Shown: positions 1 through 5,672 of the stretch, piece by piece
How positions within the stretch are numbered: position 1 is the first letter of the stretch
Layout: every line of letters starts with the position of its first letter
Assembly: GCA_946409145.1 (NCBI GenBank)
Contig: CAMJVA010000108.1
Coordinates: 1-5,688 of the forward strand
Origin: an uncultured Enterococcus sp.
Lineage (GTDB): Bacteria; Bacillota; Bacilli; Lactobacillales; Enterococcaceae
Direction: 5' to 3'
Length of the DNA stretch: 5,688 bases
The notes under the pieces: generated by a model
Seen by the model: only the letters and a program-made list of their open reading frames with translations
The model's database searches: none
Told to the model about the DNA's origin: nothing
Made by a program: the position numbers and the translations under genes

Positions 1-45
1 CCACCGAGATCTACACTCTTTCCCTACACGACGCTCTTCCGATCT
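1..45 (+). other. Illumina sequencing adapter (non-biological)
   Basis: The first 45 bases match the 3' part of the Illumina TruSeq universal (P5) adapter, starting CCACCGAGATCTACAC and ending exactly at the ligation end GCTCTTCCGATCT. Genomic sequence therefore begins at 46. This is untrimmed library adapter at an assembly or read end, not part of the organism, and nothing in it should be annotated as biology. Confidence 0.98.
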
Positions 46-51
46 AGATTT

Positions 52-70
52 TTTCTTAAGGAGATTTTTT
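52..70. terminator. Probable half of a terminator hairpin downstream of pgdA, cut by the contig edge
   Basis: On the plus strand CTTAAGGAGA is followed directly by seven T, which is the form of the 3' arm and U-tract of an intrinsic terminator. Read on the minus strand, the same bases are an A-rich 5' arm (AAAAAAATCTCCTTAAG) lying 17 bases past the pgdA stop codon. The complementary arm is absent because the sequence turns into adapter at 45. I infer a bidirectional terminator truncated in or near its loop. The rest of the stretch from 46 to 86 is AT-rich and shows no gene. Confidence 0.4.
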
Positions 71-86
71 TATTTTATCTTTATTT

Positions 87-1568
87 TTATTGCACTAAAC
101 GTTTATCAACAGCGCCACTATATAAACCAAAATATTGGTAAAGAGGTTTGGTTTTACCAAGCATTTGTTCTAAGGTGACAAATTCATAACCTTGTTGTTG
201 CAATTGACTAATAATTTCTGGGACAGAATCCACACTAAATTGATGAATATCGTGAAGAAGTAAGATAGTTCCGTTAAAGGTGTTATTTGTTACTTTAGAA
301 ACAATAGCATCTTTATTCTTTAATTCCCAGTCGCTAGAATCTACGTTCCATTGAATAATAGGTAAACCAATTGTTTCAGCAGTGGCAGCATCAACAGCCC
401 CATAAGGTGGTCTAACAAAGTGAGGTAAGACACCTGTTGCTTGGTAAATTAATTTACTAGTGGAGCGAATTTCTTGTTGAACTTCCTCTGTTGTTTGACT
501 CGTTAAAACAGCGTGATCCCAAGAGTGGTTCGCTACTTCATGACCGTCATCAACAATTCGTTTCAACACATCAGGATTGCTTTGAGCATTTTCACCTAAA
601 ATAAAGAAAGTAGCTTTGACGCCAGTGGCTTCTAGAGTATCTAAAAGTTGTGGAGTAGTGGTAGAGTTGACCCCGTCATCAAAAGTTAAGGAAATATATT
701 TTTTTCCTTCTTCTAATTGCGGTTCAGTATTGGTGATTTTAGTAGGATCCACAAAAGAAGGATTCACATAACCGGATAAACTATCAAAAGGCAAGTCCAC
801 ATCAGTTAAACCAAAATTATTTTCACCTAAATGAACTGTAATGCCATCTGGAGTGTAAGTGAAGTTTAAAGTTTCAGCAGTAGGACGTTCCATGGCTAAA
901 ACGTCGTCAACAATTTCATTTCCTTTTCCAGAGTCATCAAGAATTTTTTGTTGTAAGACAGTGAACATCCCTAAAAGATCGGCTTTTTCTGGGAAAAGAT
1001 CTGTAGCTGTTAAAGGAGCTTGGGTACTTTGATTAATAAAAGTATCCCCTTGATCTTTAAATTCTTTTTTCACAAAAGTTTTTTTCTGTTTATTCCAAGA
1101 ATAACTTACAACTTTTGGTTGGATTTCAGTTAGCTGATCTGTCACGTGATGCACATCTAAGTAAGCCACCACTGTTCCCCAATGATCTTTTAAGTTTTCT
1201 TTTCCTTGCTTAATTAAGGCATTTAAAGGTTCAGTCATGCTGTCAGTTGTGGCTGTTGGAGTCGTAGGTAAATAAGACACTACTTGTTGTTTTTTTTCAG
1301 TATCTTTATCGACTTTTTCAGTAGTACCAATACCCGTTTCGTCTAAATTTGTTTTTGTTTCTGCTAAAAGAGCAGTGGTTTTTTTATCAAAGGCCTGCTT
1401 CATAGCTTCTTGTTCATTTTGCCAATAAAAGAAACCAGCACCGCCTAAAACGACAATTAACGTTAACCCAATGGCGATGATTTTACCAAGGGGACTTTGT
1501 TGTTTTTTCTGTTCTTTCCGGGCTTGTTCTTGTTCTTTTCTTAGTTGTGCCCGTGTTTTATTTTCCAT
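87..1568 (-). CDS. pgdA: Membrane-anchored peptidoglycan N-acetylglucosamine deacetylase (NodB/CE4 family)
   Basis: This 493-residue protein has a lysine/glutamine-rich cytoplasmic N-terminus (1-28), one membrane anchor (about 29-48), a linker, a DUF3298-like region (about 130-270) and a C-terminal NodB deacetylase domain (about 290-470). All five CE4 motifs are visible: TFDDG (295-299, metal-binding D298), HSWDH (348-352, the two zinc histidines), RPPYG (386-390), SDW (412-414) and LLLHDIH (436-442, catalytic H439). No key residue is missing. The architecture and length resemble streptococcal and enterococcal PgdA, which deacetylate GlcNAc in peptidoglycan outside the membrane and so reduce lysozyme cleavage. 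The exact substrate is inferred. A chitooligosaccharide or MurNAc deacetylase is less likely given the DUF3298-like region. The ATG at 1566-1568 is preceded by an in-frame TGA two codons upstream, so translation cannot start earlier. The Shine-Dalgarno site is poor. The gene has its own promoter downstream of serS. Confidence 0.9.
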   Translation of the reverse strand: MENKTRAQLRKEQEQARKEQKKQQSPLGKIIAIGLTLIVVLGGAGFFYWQNEQEAMKQAFDKKTTALLAETKTNLDETGIGTTEKVDKDTEKKQQVVSYLPTTPTATTDSMTEPLNALIKQGKENLKDHWGTVVAYLDVHHVTDQLTEIQPKVVSYSWNKQKKTFVKKEFKDQGDTFINQSTQAPLTATDLFPEKADLLGMFTVLQQKILDDSGKGNEIVDDVLAMERPTAETLNFTYTPDGITVHLGENNFGLTDVDLPFDSLSGYVNPSFVDPTKITNTEPQLEEGKKYISLTFDDGVNSTTTPQLLDTLEATGVKATFFILGENAQSNPDVLKRIVDDGHEVANHSWDHAVLTSQTTEEVQQEIRSTSKLIYQATGVLPHFVRPPYGAVDAATAETIGLPIIQWNVDSSDWELKNKDAIVSKVTNNTFNGTILLLHDIHQFSVDSVPEIISQLQQQGYEFVTLEQMLGKTKPLYQYFGLYSGAVDKRLVQ

Positions 1569-1628
1569 AGGGATTCACAAACTTTCTTTAGATTATTTTC
1601 TACTTGAATTTTGTAACTCTAATGTAAC

Positions 1629-1657
1629 ATTAGAATAATTATAATTCAAATTCTCAA
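1629..1657 (-). promoter_or_regulatory. Predicted sigma-A-type promoter of pgdA
   Basis: On the minus strand TTGAGA (1652-1657) and TCTAAT (1629-1634) are separated by exactly 17 bases. Each box matches the consensus at five of six positions. Transcription would begin near 1622, giving an untranslated leader of about 55 bases. The -35 box lies within the 3' arm of the serS-pgdA intergenic hairpin. Confidence 0.6.
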
Positions 1658-1687
1658 GGAGAAAAATCAAATTTTTTTCTCCTTAAG
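1653..1687 (-). terminator. Long intergenic hairpin after serS; possible terminator without a U-tract
   Basis: On the minus strand CTTAAGGAGAAAAA pairs with TTTTTCTCCTTGAG, giving 14 bp with one U-G wobble and a seven-base loop. It starts 16 bases after the serS stop codon. As a serS terminator it is atypical: its U-run sits inside the stem and no U-tract follows the outer GAG. It may act as a 3'-end processing or stability element, or as a weak terminator. Its 3' arm contains the pgdA -35 box. Confidence 0.5.
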
Positions 1688-1703
1688 AAATATTCTGAAA
1701 GTT

Positions 1704-2984
1704 TTAATTTTCTTTGGTAATTTTGGTTAAACCACCCATGTAAGGAATTAATTTTTCAGGAACTTTTACAGAGCCGTCTGCTTCTTGGTAATTTTCTAAA
1801 ATAGCGGCCACCGTTCTTCCAACAGCAAGACCAGAACCATTTAAAGTATGAAGATAGTTGACTTTACCATCAGCATTCCGATAACGAATCATTGCACGGC
1901 GAGCTTGGAAGTCTTCACAGTTAGAGCAGCTAGAAATTTCTCGATACATATCTTGTGTTGGCATCCACACTTCAAGGTCATAGGTTTTAGCAGCTGAAAA
2001 GCCCATATCTCCTGTACTTAAAGTAATCACACGATAAGGAAGACCTAAGCCTTTTAAGATATCTTCGGCATTTCCTACCATTTTTTCTAATTCATTATAA
2101 GATTCTTCTGGTTTAGAAAATTTCACCATTTCTACTTTGTTAAATTGGTGCAAGCGAATTAAACCGCGAGTGTCCCGGCCAGCACTTCCAGCTTCAGAAC
2201 GGAAAGAAGGGGAAAGAGCCGTGAAGTAAACGGGTAATTGTTCTTCTTTTAAAATTTCTTGAGCATAGTAGTTAGTTAAAGGAACTTCGGCTGTTGGAAT
2301 TAAAGTTAAATCGTCATATTTAATTTGGAAAACATCTTCTGTGAATTTTGGAAATTGACCTGTACCAAACATACTTTGATCATTGACTAAATAAGGGGTA
2401 ATCATTTCTGTATAGCCTTGTTCGTAGACATGAAGGTCTAACATATAATTGTAAACAGCCCGTTCTAAACGAGCCCCAAGACCTTTATAGTACACAAAAC
2501 GACTACCGGAAACTTTTGCTCCTCTTTCAAAATCTAAAATACCTAAGTCTTCACCAATTTCCCAATGAGGTTTTGGAGTAAAATCAAAGTGAGGTAATTC
2601 TCCAATCCGACGTTTTTCCACATTATCATCCTCATCCACACCAACGGGCACAGAATCATCAGGTAAATTAGGTAAACGAACAGCAATATAGTGAGTTTCT
2701 TCTTCAATGGCTCCTAAAGTTTCATCAAGAGCTTTGATTTTAGTACCCACTTCTTTCATGGCGTTAATTTTTTCAGTAGCATCTTCTTTGTTGCGTTTTA
2801 ATTGAGCGATTTCTTGGGAAACATCATTCCGATATTTTTTTAATTCTTCTGTTTCTACTAAAAGAGCCCGTCTTTTTTCGTCTAACTCTTTAAATTTAGC
2901 TAAGGTTTCTTCTTTCACGCCTCTTGTTTTTAATTTTTCTGCAACTTTGTCAAAATCTTGGCGCAATAATTTCATGTCTAACAT
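1704..2984 (-). CDS. serS: Serine--tRNA ligase (seryl-tRNA synthetase)
   Basis: This class II aminoacyl-tRNA synthetase charges tRNA-Ser (and tRNA-Sec where present) with serine in the cytoplasm. With the start used here the protein has 426 residues, the usual bacterial SerRS length. Residues 1 to about 105 form the charged antiparallel coiled-coil arm that grips the long variable arm of tRNA-Ser. The catalytic core shows the serine-site TAEVPLTN (231-238), motif 2 FRSEAGSAGRDTRG (261-274) and motif 3 NGSGLAVGRT (382-391) with its arginine at 390. CSNCEDFQARR (353-363) is also typical of the family. The ATG at 2982-2984 (MLDMKLLRQDF) is chosen because AAAGGAGG sits seven bases upstream and the N-terminus matches other SerRS proteins. 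The open frame continues upstream to a TTG at 3068, but that part is riboswitch RNA. The gene is controlled by the T-box leader just upstream. Confidence 0.97.
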   Translation of the reverse strand: MLDMKLLRQDFDKVAEKLKTRGVKEETLAKFKELDEKRRALLVETEELKKYRNDVSQEIAQLKRNKEDATEKINAMKEVGTKIKALDETLGAIEEETHYIAVRLPNLPDDSVPVGVDEDDNVEKRRIGELPHFDFTPKPHWEIGEDLGILDFERGAKVSGSRFVYYKGLGARLERAVYNYMLDLHVYEQGYTEMITPYLVNDQSMFGTGQFPKFTEDVFQIKYDDLTLIPTAEVPLTNYYAQEILKEEQLPVYFTALSPSFRSEAGSAGRDTRGLIRLHQFNKVEMVKFSKPEESYNELEKMVGNAEDILKGLGLPYRVITLSTGDMGFSAAKTYDLEVWMPTQDMYREISSCSNCEDFQARRAMIRYRNADGKVNYLHTLNGSGLAVGRTVAAILENYQEADGSVKVPEKLIPYMGGLTKITKEN

Positions 2985-2991
2985 TGTTCTT

Positions 2992-2999
2992 CCTCCTTT
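2992..2999 (-). promoter_or_regulatory. Ribosome binding site deciding the serS start
   Basis: The minus strand reads AAAGGAGG, a near-perfect Shine-Dalgarno sequence, seven bases before the ATG at 2984. It lies after the T-box terminator, so it is transcribed only on readthrough. It excludes the longer in-frame extension that would begin inside the T-box motif. Confidence 0.9.
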
Positions 3000-3007
3000 T
3001 TGGGTAT

Positions 3008-3048
3008 AAAAAAAGCCTTTTTGTCCCATAATCTTGGGACGAAAAGAC
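3008..3048 (-). terminator. Regulated intrinsic terminator of the serS T-box
   Basis: On the minus strand GTCTTTTCGTCCC (3036-3048) pairs with GGGACAAAAAGGC (3015-3027) around an eight-base loop, with one C-A mismatch and one G-U wobble. Seven T follow (3008-3014). The 5' arm shares CGTCCCAA with the antiterminator, whose TTGGG (3064-3068) can pair with CCCAA. The two structures are therefore mutually exclusive, as expected for a transcriptional T-box. Confidence 0.93.
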
Positions 3049-3236
3049 GAATACGCGGTGCCACCCAAGTTCAGTTTATTAAAACTGCCCTTGTTAATGA
3101 TATAACGGTCAAAGCCCGCCTGACTTAATTATTTTCGCCAGGATACCAAGAGAGGGATTCTAAAAGCTTGTTAGCTGCTTGCACCTACCGCAGCCTCTCT
3201 AAAAACAATGACTTTTATACTAATTCTCTATCCTTG
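3008..3236 (-). promoter_or_regulatory. Serine-specific T-box riboswitch leader of serS
   Basis: The minus strand carries the T-box motif TGGGTGGCACCGCG (3054-3067). Upstream, Stem I can be drawn from AGGAT/ATCCT (3230-3234 with 3140-3144), AGAGA/TCTCT (3225-3229 with 3149-3153), TAAAAG/CTTTTA (3212-3217 with 3161-3166) and the distal GCTGC/GCAGC hairpin (3190-3194 with 3174-3178) beside the conserved AGAGAG. The specifier loop has AGTA (3218-3221) opposite GAA (3158-3160), followed at once by TCC (3155-3157), a serine codon expected to pair with tRNA-Ser(GGA). Stem III is CAGTTT/AAACTG (3072-3087). The antiterminator bulge UGGC (3060-3063) would pair with a GCCA tRNA end, matching the G discriminator known for bacterial tRNA-Ser. 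Uncharged tRNA-Ser should favour the antiterminator and so serS expression. The 5' limit is estimated from the promoter. Confidence 0.95.
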
Positions 3237-3241
3237 TTCTT

Positions 3242-3270
3242 AAAATATAATAGGGGAATTCATTTGTCAA
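3242..3270 (-). promoter_or_regulatory. Predicted sigma-A promoter of the T-box/serS unit
   Basis: A perfect TTGACA (3265-3270, minus strand) precedes an AT-rich -10 region. Two readings are possible: TATATT at 3244-3249 with a 15-base spacer, or TATTTT at 3242-3247 with the preferred 17-base spacer. Both place the start near 3236, just before the first base-paired element of T-box Stem I. Confidence 0.75.
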
Positions 3271-3323
3271 CTGGAAGAGAAAAAAATGTTCAGAAACTAA
3301 CTTTTTCCTTGAAGTTTTAAAGG

Positions 3324-3332
3324 TGGTATAAT
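3324..3332 (+). promoter_or_regulatory. Extended -10 promoter of the TMEM175-like gene
   Basis: TGG directly precedes a perfect TATAAT (3327-3332), which is the TGn extended -10 form. No good -35 box lies at the normal distance: TTGAAG at 3309-3314 leaves only 12 bases. Transcription would start near 3339, giving a leader of about 30 bases. The promoter is divergent from the serS promoter, with about 55 bases between the two cores. Confidence 0.65.
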
Positions 3333-3367
3333 CATTCTCAGTAATTTAAAAGCAATGGGGGAATTTG

Positions 3368-4042
3368 ATGAATTACAAACTACTAAAAAAACCTCAATCT
3401 CACAATCTAGTTTTAACGCAAGAAGAGCAGGATAAACAAGACAAATTTCAACAAGAATATGAAAAAATGCAAGATAAGGAAGAAAGTCGGTTAAAATCTC
3501 ATTTAGAAACCTTTAATGATGGTGTCATTGCGATTATTATTACGATTATGGTGTTAGAAATTCCTCTCCCTTTAAAAGGAGCGATTTCTTACGGAGGATT
3601 TCTTCGTACGTTGTTTGTTTTTTTCATTAGCTTTTTTATTGTAGCTAATTTTTGGTACCAACATCATCGCAGTTTTGGTTTAATTAAAAGAGCGAATCGG
3701 AGTATTTTACTCATTAATTTTCTTTTTTTAGCTACTTTATCCATTATTCCCATTATGACAAAATGGATTATGCAAGAGCCAGATAGTTTTGCGATTGCTA
3801 ACTTTGGGGTGGTTTATTTTATTGTGAGTATTACAGAACTTTTTTTGTATCGCTCAGCTTTTATGTCTTTTCTAGGAAAATCTGAAAGAGGGTTTCATTT
3901 TTCCAATCGGATTACTATGATACGTATTTGGGGACAATTATTATTAAATGTTTTTTTGATTCTTTTAGCTTTAAAATGGCCCCAAGTCACCATGGTTTTG
4001 TATTTAAGTATGCCGATTATTTCTTTCTTTTTCCCTAACTAA
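3368..4042 (+). CDS. TMEM175/DUF1211-family integral membrane protein, putative K+ channel
   Basis: The 224-residue protein has a hydrophilic, charged N-terminus (1-44) and then about six hydrophobic segments (about 52-66, 81-96, 112-131, 142-161, 187-202, 206-222). Segment 1 begins TFNDGVIAIIITIMVLEIPLP (48-68), the recognisable signature of the TMEM175 family. WYQHHRSF (96-103) after segment 2 also fits. Family members studied elsewhere are potassium-selective channels; the role here is inferred from family only. The usual RxxxFSD motif appears as HxxxFND (45-51), so conduction or gating may differ. I chose the ATG at 3368-3370, with GGGGGA at 3357-3362 as ribosome site; the in-frame TTG just before it (3365) is a less likely start. 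After the TAA the same frame stays open with a strongly basic tail (see findings). It is the only rightward gene in the window, with its own promoter and a terminator shared with dacA. Confidence 0.82.
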   Translation: MNYKLLKKPQSHNLVLTQEEQDKQDKFQQEYEKMQDKEESRLKSHLETFNDGVIAIIITIMVLEIPLPLKGAISYGGFLRTLFVFFISFFIVANFWYQHHRSFGLIKRANRSILLINFLFLATLSIIPIMTKWIMQEPDSFAIANFGVVYFIVSITELFLYRSAFMSFLGKSERGFHFSNRITMIRIWGQLLLNVFLILLALKWPQVTMVLYLSMPIISFFFPN

Positions 4043-4106
4043 TTTAACGTGAGACGGCAAAAGAAAGTGCGAGTGAAAGCCGCTTTAAAATATGAAAAAC
4101 AACAAA

Positions 4107-4152
4107 AAAAAAGATAAGGAATAAGCGTGAAAGCTTATTCCTTATCTTTTTT
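4107..4152. terminator. Bidirectional intrinsic terminator between the TMEM175-like gene and dacA
   Basis: Two arms of 20 bases (4107-4126 and 4133-4152) are perfectly complementary around the six-base loop GTGAAA. The core stem is GATAAGGAATAAGC, flanked by A on the left and T on the right, so each strand ends its hairpin with a U-run. It lies 64 bases after the plus-strand stop codon and 8 bases after the dacA stop codon, and should terminate both convergent transcripts. Confidence 0.93.
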
Positions 4153-4160
4153 ACTTTTGA

Positions 4161-5489
4161 TTAATAATTAGGAAGAATGAAAAATAAATTTTGGAAAAAG
4201 TGAACGACTTTAGTACCTATATTTTTTGCCCCTTGTAAGAAGCGTTCAAAGACATTAGCTTTTTCCACTTTTTCAGCTGTTTTAATGGTAATTTCTTTTT
4301 CTCCATCAGCACTTTCTAAATAATCTAGATCATCTTGATCAGTAATGGTAAATTTTCCTACAGTTAAATTTTTGGAAACAGGCGCTTTTAAAGCATCATT
4401 ATCCAAAAGATGTTGATTAATTTCAGCGGTAATTTCCGGCATTTCACCATTTTTTACCCAAACAGAAAAAGGATTACTATCAGATAAAGTTAAATCAACG
4501 GAAGCTTCTTTTCCGTACTGGACATTCAGGTGTTTTTTCGGTAGGGCAAAAGTCGTGGGATCCACAGTGGTTAATTGCCAATTATTTAAAACATAATCCA
4601 TTAATTTATTCGTTTCAATAAAACGAGCAGAGGCATTATTCTCATGATCATTAGCATGTTGCACCACAGTAATCATTCGGTGACCATCTTTTTCCATGGT
4701 ACCAACAAAACAGGCTCCCGCAATATCCGTGGTCCCTGTTTTTAAACCGTCCACGCCTTCTTTATAATTCACTAGTCCAGGTAACATCCAATTCCAGTTG
4801 ACCATTTCATAAGGAAGACTGGTGTTTGCGCCAAAAGTGGCTGTAGGAATTTTTGTTGTCTCTAAAATTTCTGGATAATCTGTTAGTAAATGTCTGGCTA
4901 AAATGGCAATATCTTTAGCGGATAAATAATTCTCTCCATCAGCCGGAGTTCCAGGAACGTAATTTTCTCCCAAATAACTATTATTTAACCCAGAAGCATT
5001 TACGACAGTGGCATCAGTAATACCAATGCTTTCTAGTTTTTCTTTCATTTTAGCTACAAAAGCTTCCTCGCTCCCTGAAACGTGGTACGAAAGGGCAATG
5101 ACTGCCGCATTGGCTGAAGAAATCAGACTTGCTTCATACAAATCTTTTACAGTATAAGTGTTTCCTTCATATAAAGGAACATTGGATAATTCCCAATTTA
5201 AAGAAAGGGGATAAAGATAAGTAGGAATGGTCACAGTATCTTCCCAAGTGATTTCTCCAGCTTTAATCGCATCTAAAACCACATAAATACTAATGAGTTT
5301 CGTAATAGAAGCTAAACCTAATACTTCATCACTATCTTTTTCATAAAAAATTTTTCCAGTATCAAAATCCACTGCAATGGCACTTTTTACATCTAAGTCT
5401 AACTCTTCAGCGGCAGTTTCTTTTGGAGCAACACAAAATAAAGTGCCCACTATTAGACTGAAAGCAATAAGATATTTTTTTATTTTCAA
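4161..5489 (-). CDS. dacA: D-alanyl-D-alanine carboxypeptidase (DacA, low-molecular-weight penicillin-binding protein)
   Basis: This exported serine DD-carboxypeptidase removes the terminal D-Ala from peptidoglycan pentapeptides, which limits crosslinking, and it binds penicillin. Counted from the upstream TTG at 5495, residues 1-29 form a signal peptide (KIKK, hydrophobic core, likely cleavage after TAA at 27-29). The transpeptidase-fold domain follows with all three active-site motifs: SITK (63-66, nucleophile S63), SAN (127-129) and KTG (252-254). A beta-rich C-terminal domain (about 315-405) ends in an amphipathic helix (about 412-440) that would hold the protein to the outer membrane face, as in PBP5/DacA. 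No ATG lies near the N-terminus. I prefer the second TTG (5487-5489, 442 residues) because AAAGGAG is eight bases away, against two bases for the TTG at 5493-5495. It is monocistronic, with a promoter upstream and a shared terminator downstream. Confidence 0.93.
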   Translation of the reverse strand: MKIKKYLIAFSLIVGTLFCVAPKETAAEELDLDVKSAIAVDFDTGKIFYEKDSDEVLGLASITKLISIYVVLDAIKAGEITWEDTVTIPTYLYPLSLNWELSNVPLYEGNTYTVKDLYEASLISSANAAVIALSYHVSGSEEAFVAKMKEKLESIGITDATVVNASGLNNSYLGENYVPGTPADGENYLSAKDIAILARHLLTDYPEILETTKIPTATFGANTSLPYEMVNWNWMLPGLVNYKEGVDGLKTGTTDIAGACFVGTMEKDGHRMITVVQHANDHENNASARFIETNKLMDYVLNNWQLTTVDPTTFALPKKHLNVQYGKEASVDLTLSDSNPFSVWVKNGEMPEITAEINQHLLDNDALKAPVSKNLTVGKFTITDQDDLDYLESADGEKEITIKTAEKVEKANVFERFLQGAKNIGTKVVHFFQNLFFILPNY

Positions 5490-5497
5490 ATTCAACT

Positions 5498-5504
5498 CTC
5501 CTTT
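5498..5504 (-). promoter_or_regulatory. Ribosome binding site that decides the dacA start
   Basis: The minus strand reads AAAGGAG. It is two bases from the first in-frame TTG (5495) and eight bases from the second (5489). Normal spacing favours the second, shortening the protein by two residues without harming the signal peptide. Confidence 0.75.
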
Positions 5505-5562
5505 GTATCTGTTGTATCAGCTTTTCAGCTAAAACTATTTAAAAAATAATTTTATCTAGCTA

Positions 5563-5591
5563 AGTGTACCTATGTTTCAACCGTCTGGCAA
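5563..5591 (-). promoter_or_regulatory. Predicted promoter of dacA
   Basis: On the minus strand TTGCCA (5586-5591, five of six consensus) and TACACT (5563-5568, four of six) are spaced by 17 bases. Transcription would start near 5556, leaving a leader of about 67 bases. An alternative -35, TTGAAA (5575-5580), has no comparably placed -10 box. Confidence 0.5.
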
Positions 5592-5592
5592 G

Positions 5593-5621
5593 CTAATTTC
5601 CCCTTTTTTTAGGGGATTTAG
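5593..5621. repeat. Interrupted palindrome just upstream of the dacA -35 box
   Basis: CTAA...CCCC (5593-5603) is mirrored by GGGG...TTAG (5612-5621) around TTTTTTTA, with a small internal mismatch. On the minus strand it lies right before the dacA -35 box. It has no following U-tract in that direction, so it does not look like a terminator. An operator or an A-tract upstream element is possible but unproven. Confidence 0.35.
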
Positions 5622-5635
5622 TTAAAGGAAAAGAT

Positions 5636-5672
5636 AAAAAAGGGAATGAGACAAAATATATCCCATTCCCTT
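5636..5672 (-). terminator. Intrinsic terminator of a leftward gene beyond the right edge
   Basis: On the minus strand AAGGGAATGGGA (5661-5672) pairs with TCTCATTCCCTT (5640-5651) around a nine-base loop, 12 bp with one G-U wobble. The T-run continues to 5636, giving six T in all. It lies upstream of the dacA promoter, so it should end the transcript of a minus-strand gene outside the window and insulate dacA. On the plus strand the wobble becomes an A-C mismatch and no U-tract follows, so it is directional. The last 16 bases (5673-5688) show nothing recognisable. Confidence 0.8.

Noticed and set aside
2985..3068. 28-codon N-terminal extension of serS from a TTG at 3068
   Set aside because: The extension lies inside the T-box motif and terminator, has no ribosome site, and does not resemble SerRS N-termini. 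The ATG at 2984 has a strong site at correct spacing.
1704..3236. serS placed between two peptidoglycan genes as a serine-supplying cell-wall cluster
   Set aside because: Each gene has its own promoter and serS has its own T-box. No Fem-type aminoacyl transferase is present, so the adjacency gives no evidence of a shared pathway.
3365..3367. TTG at 3365 as start of the TMEM175-like gene
   Set aside because: The next codon is ATG at 3368 with better spacing from GGGGGA. The one-residue longer form is not supported.
4104..4152. A-rich and T-rich tracts as a mobile-element end or attachment site
   Set aside because: They are the flanks of a perfect 20-bp hairpin between two convergent genes, fully explained as a bidirectional terminator. 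No integrase, transposase or target duplication is present.
5409..5450. Lipoprotein signal in DacA because of the cysteine at residue 21
   Set aside because: The residues before the cysteine (GTLF) do not fit a lipobox, and a normal signal peptidase I site (TAA) follows at 27-29.
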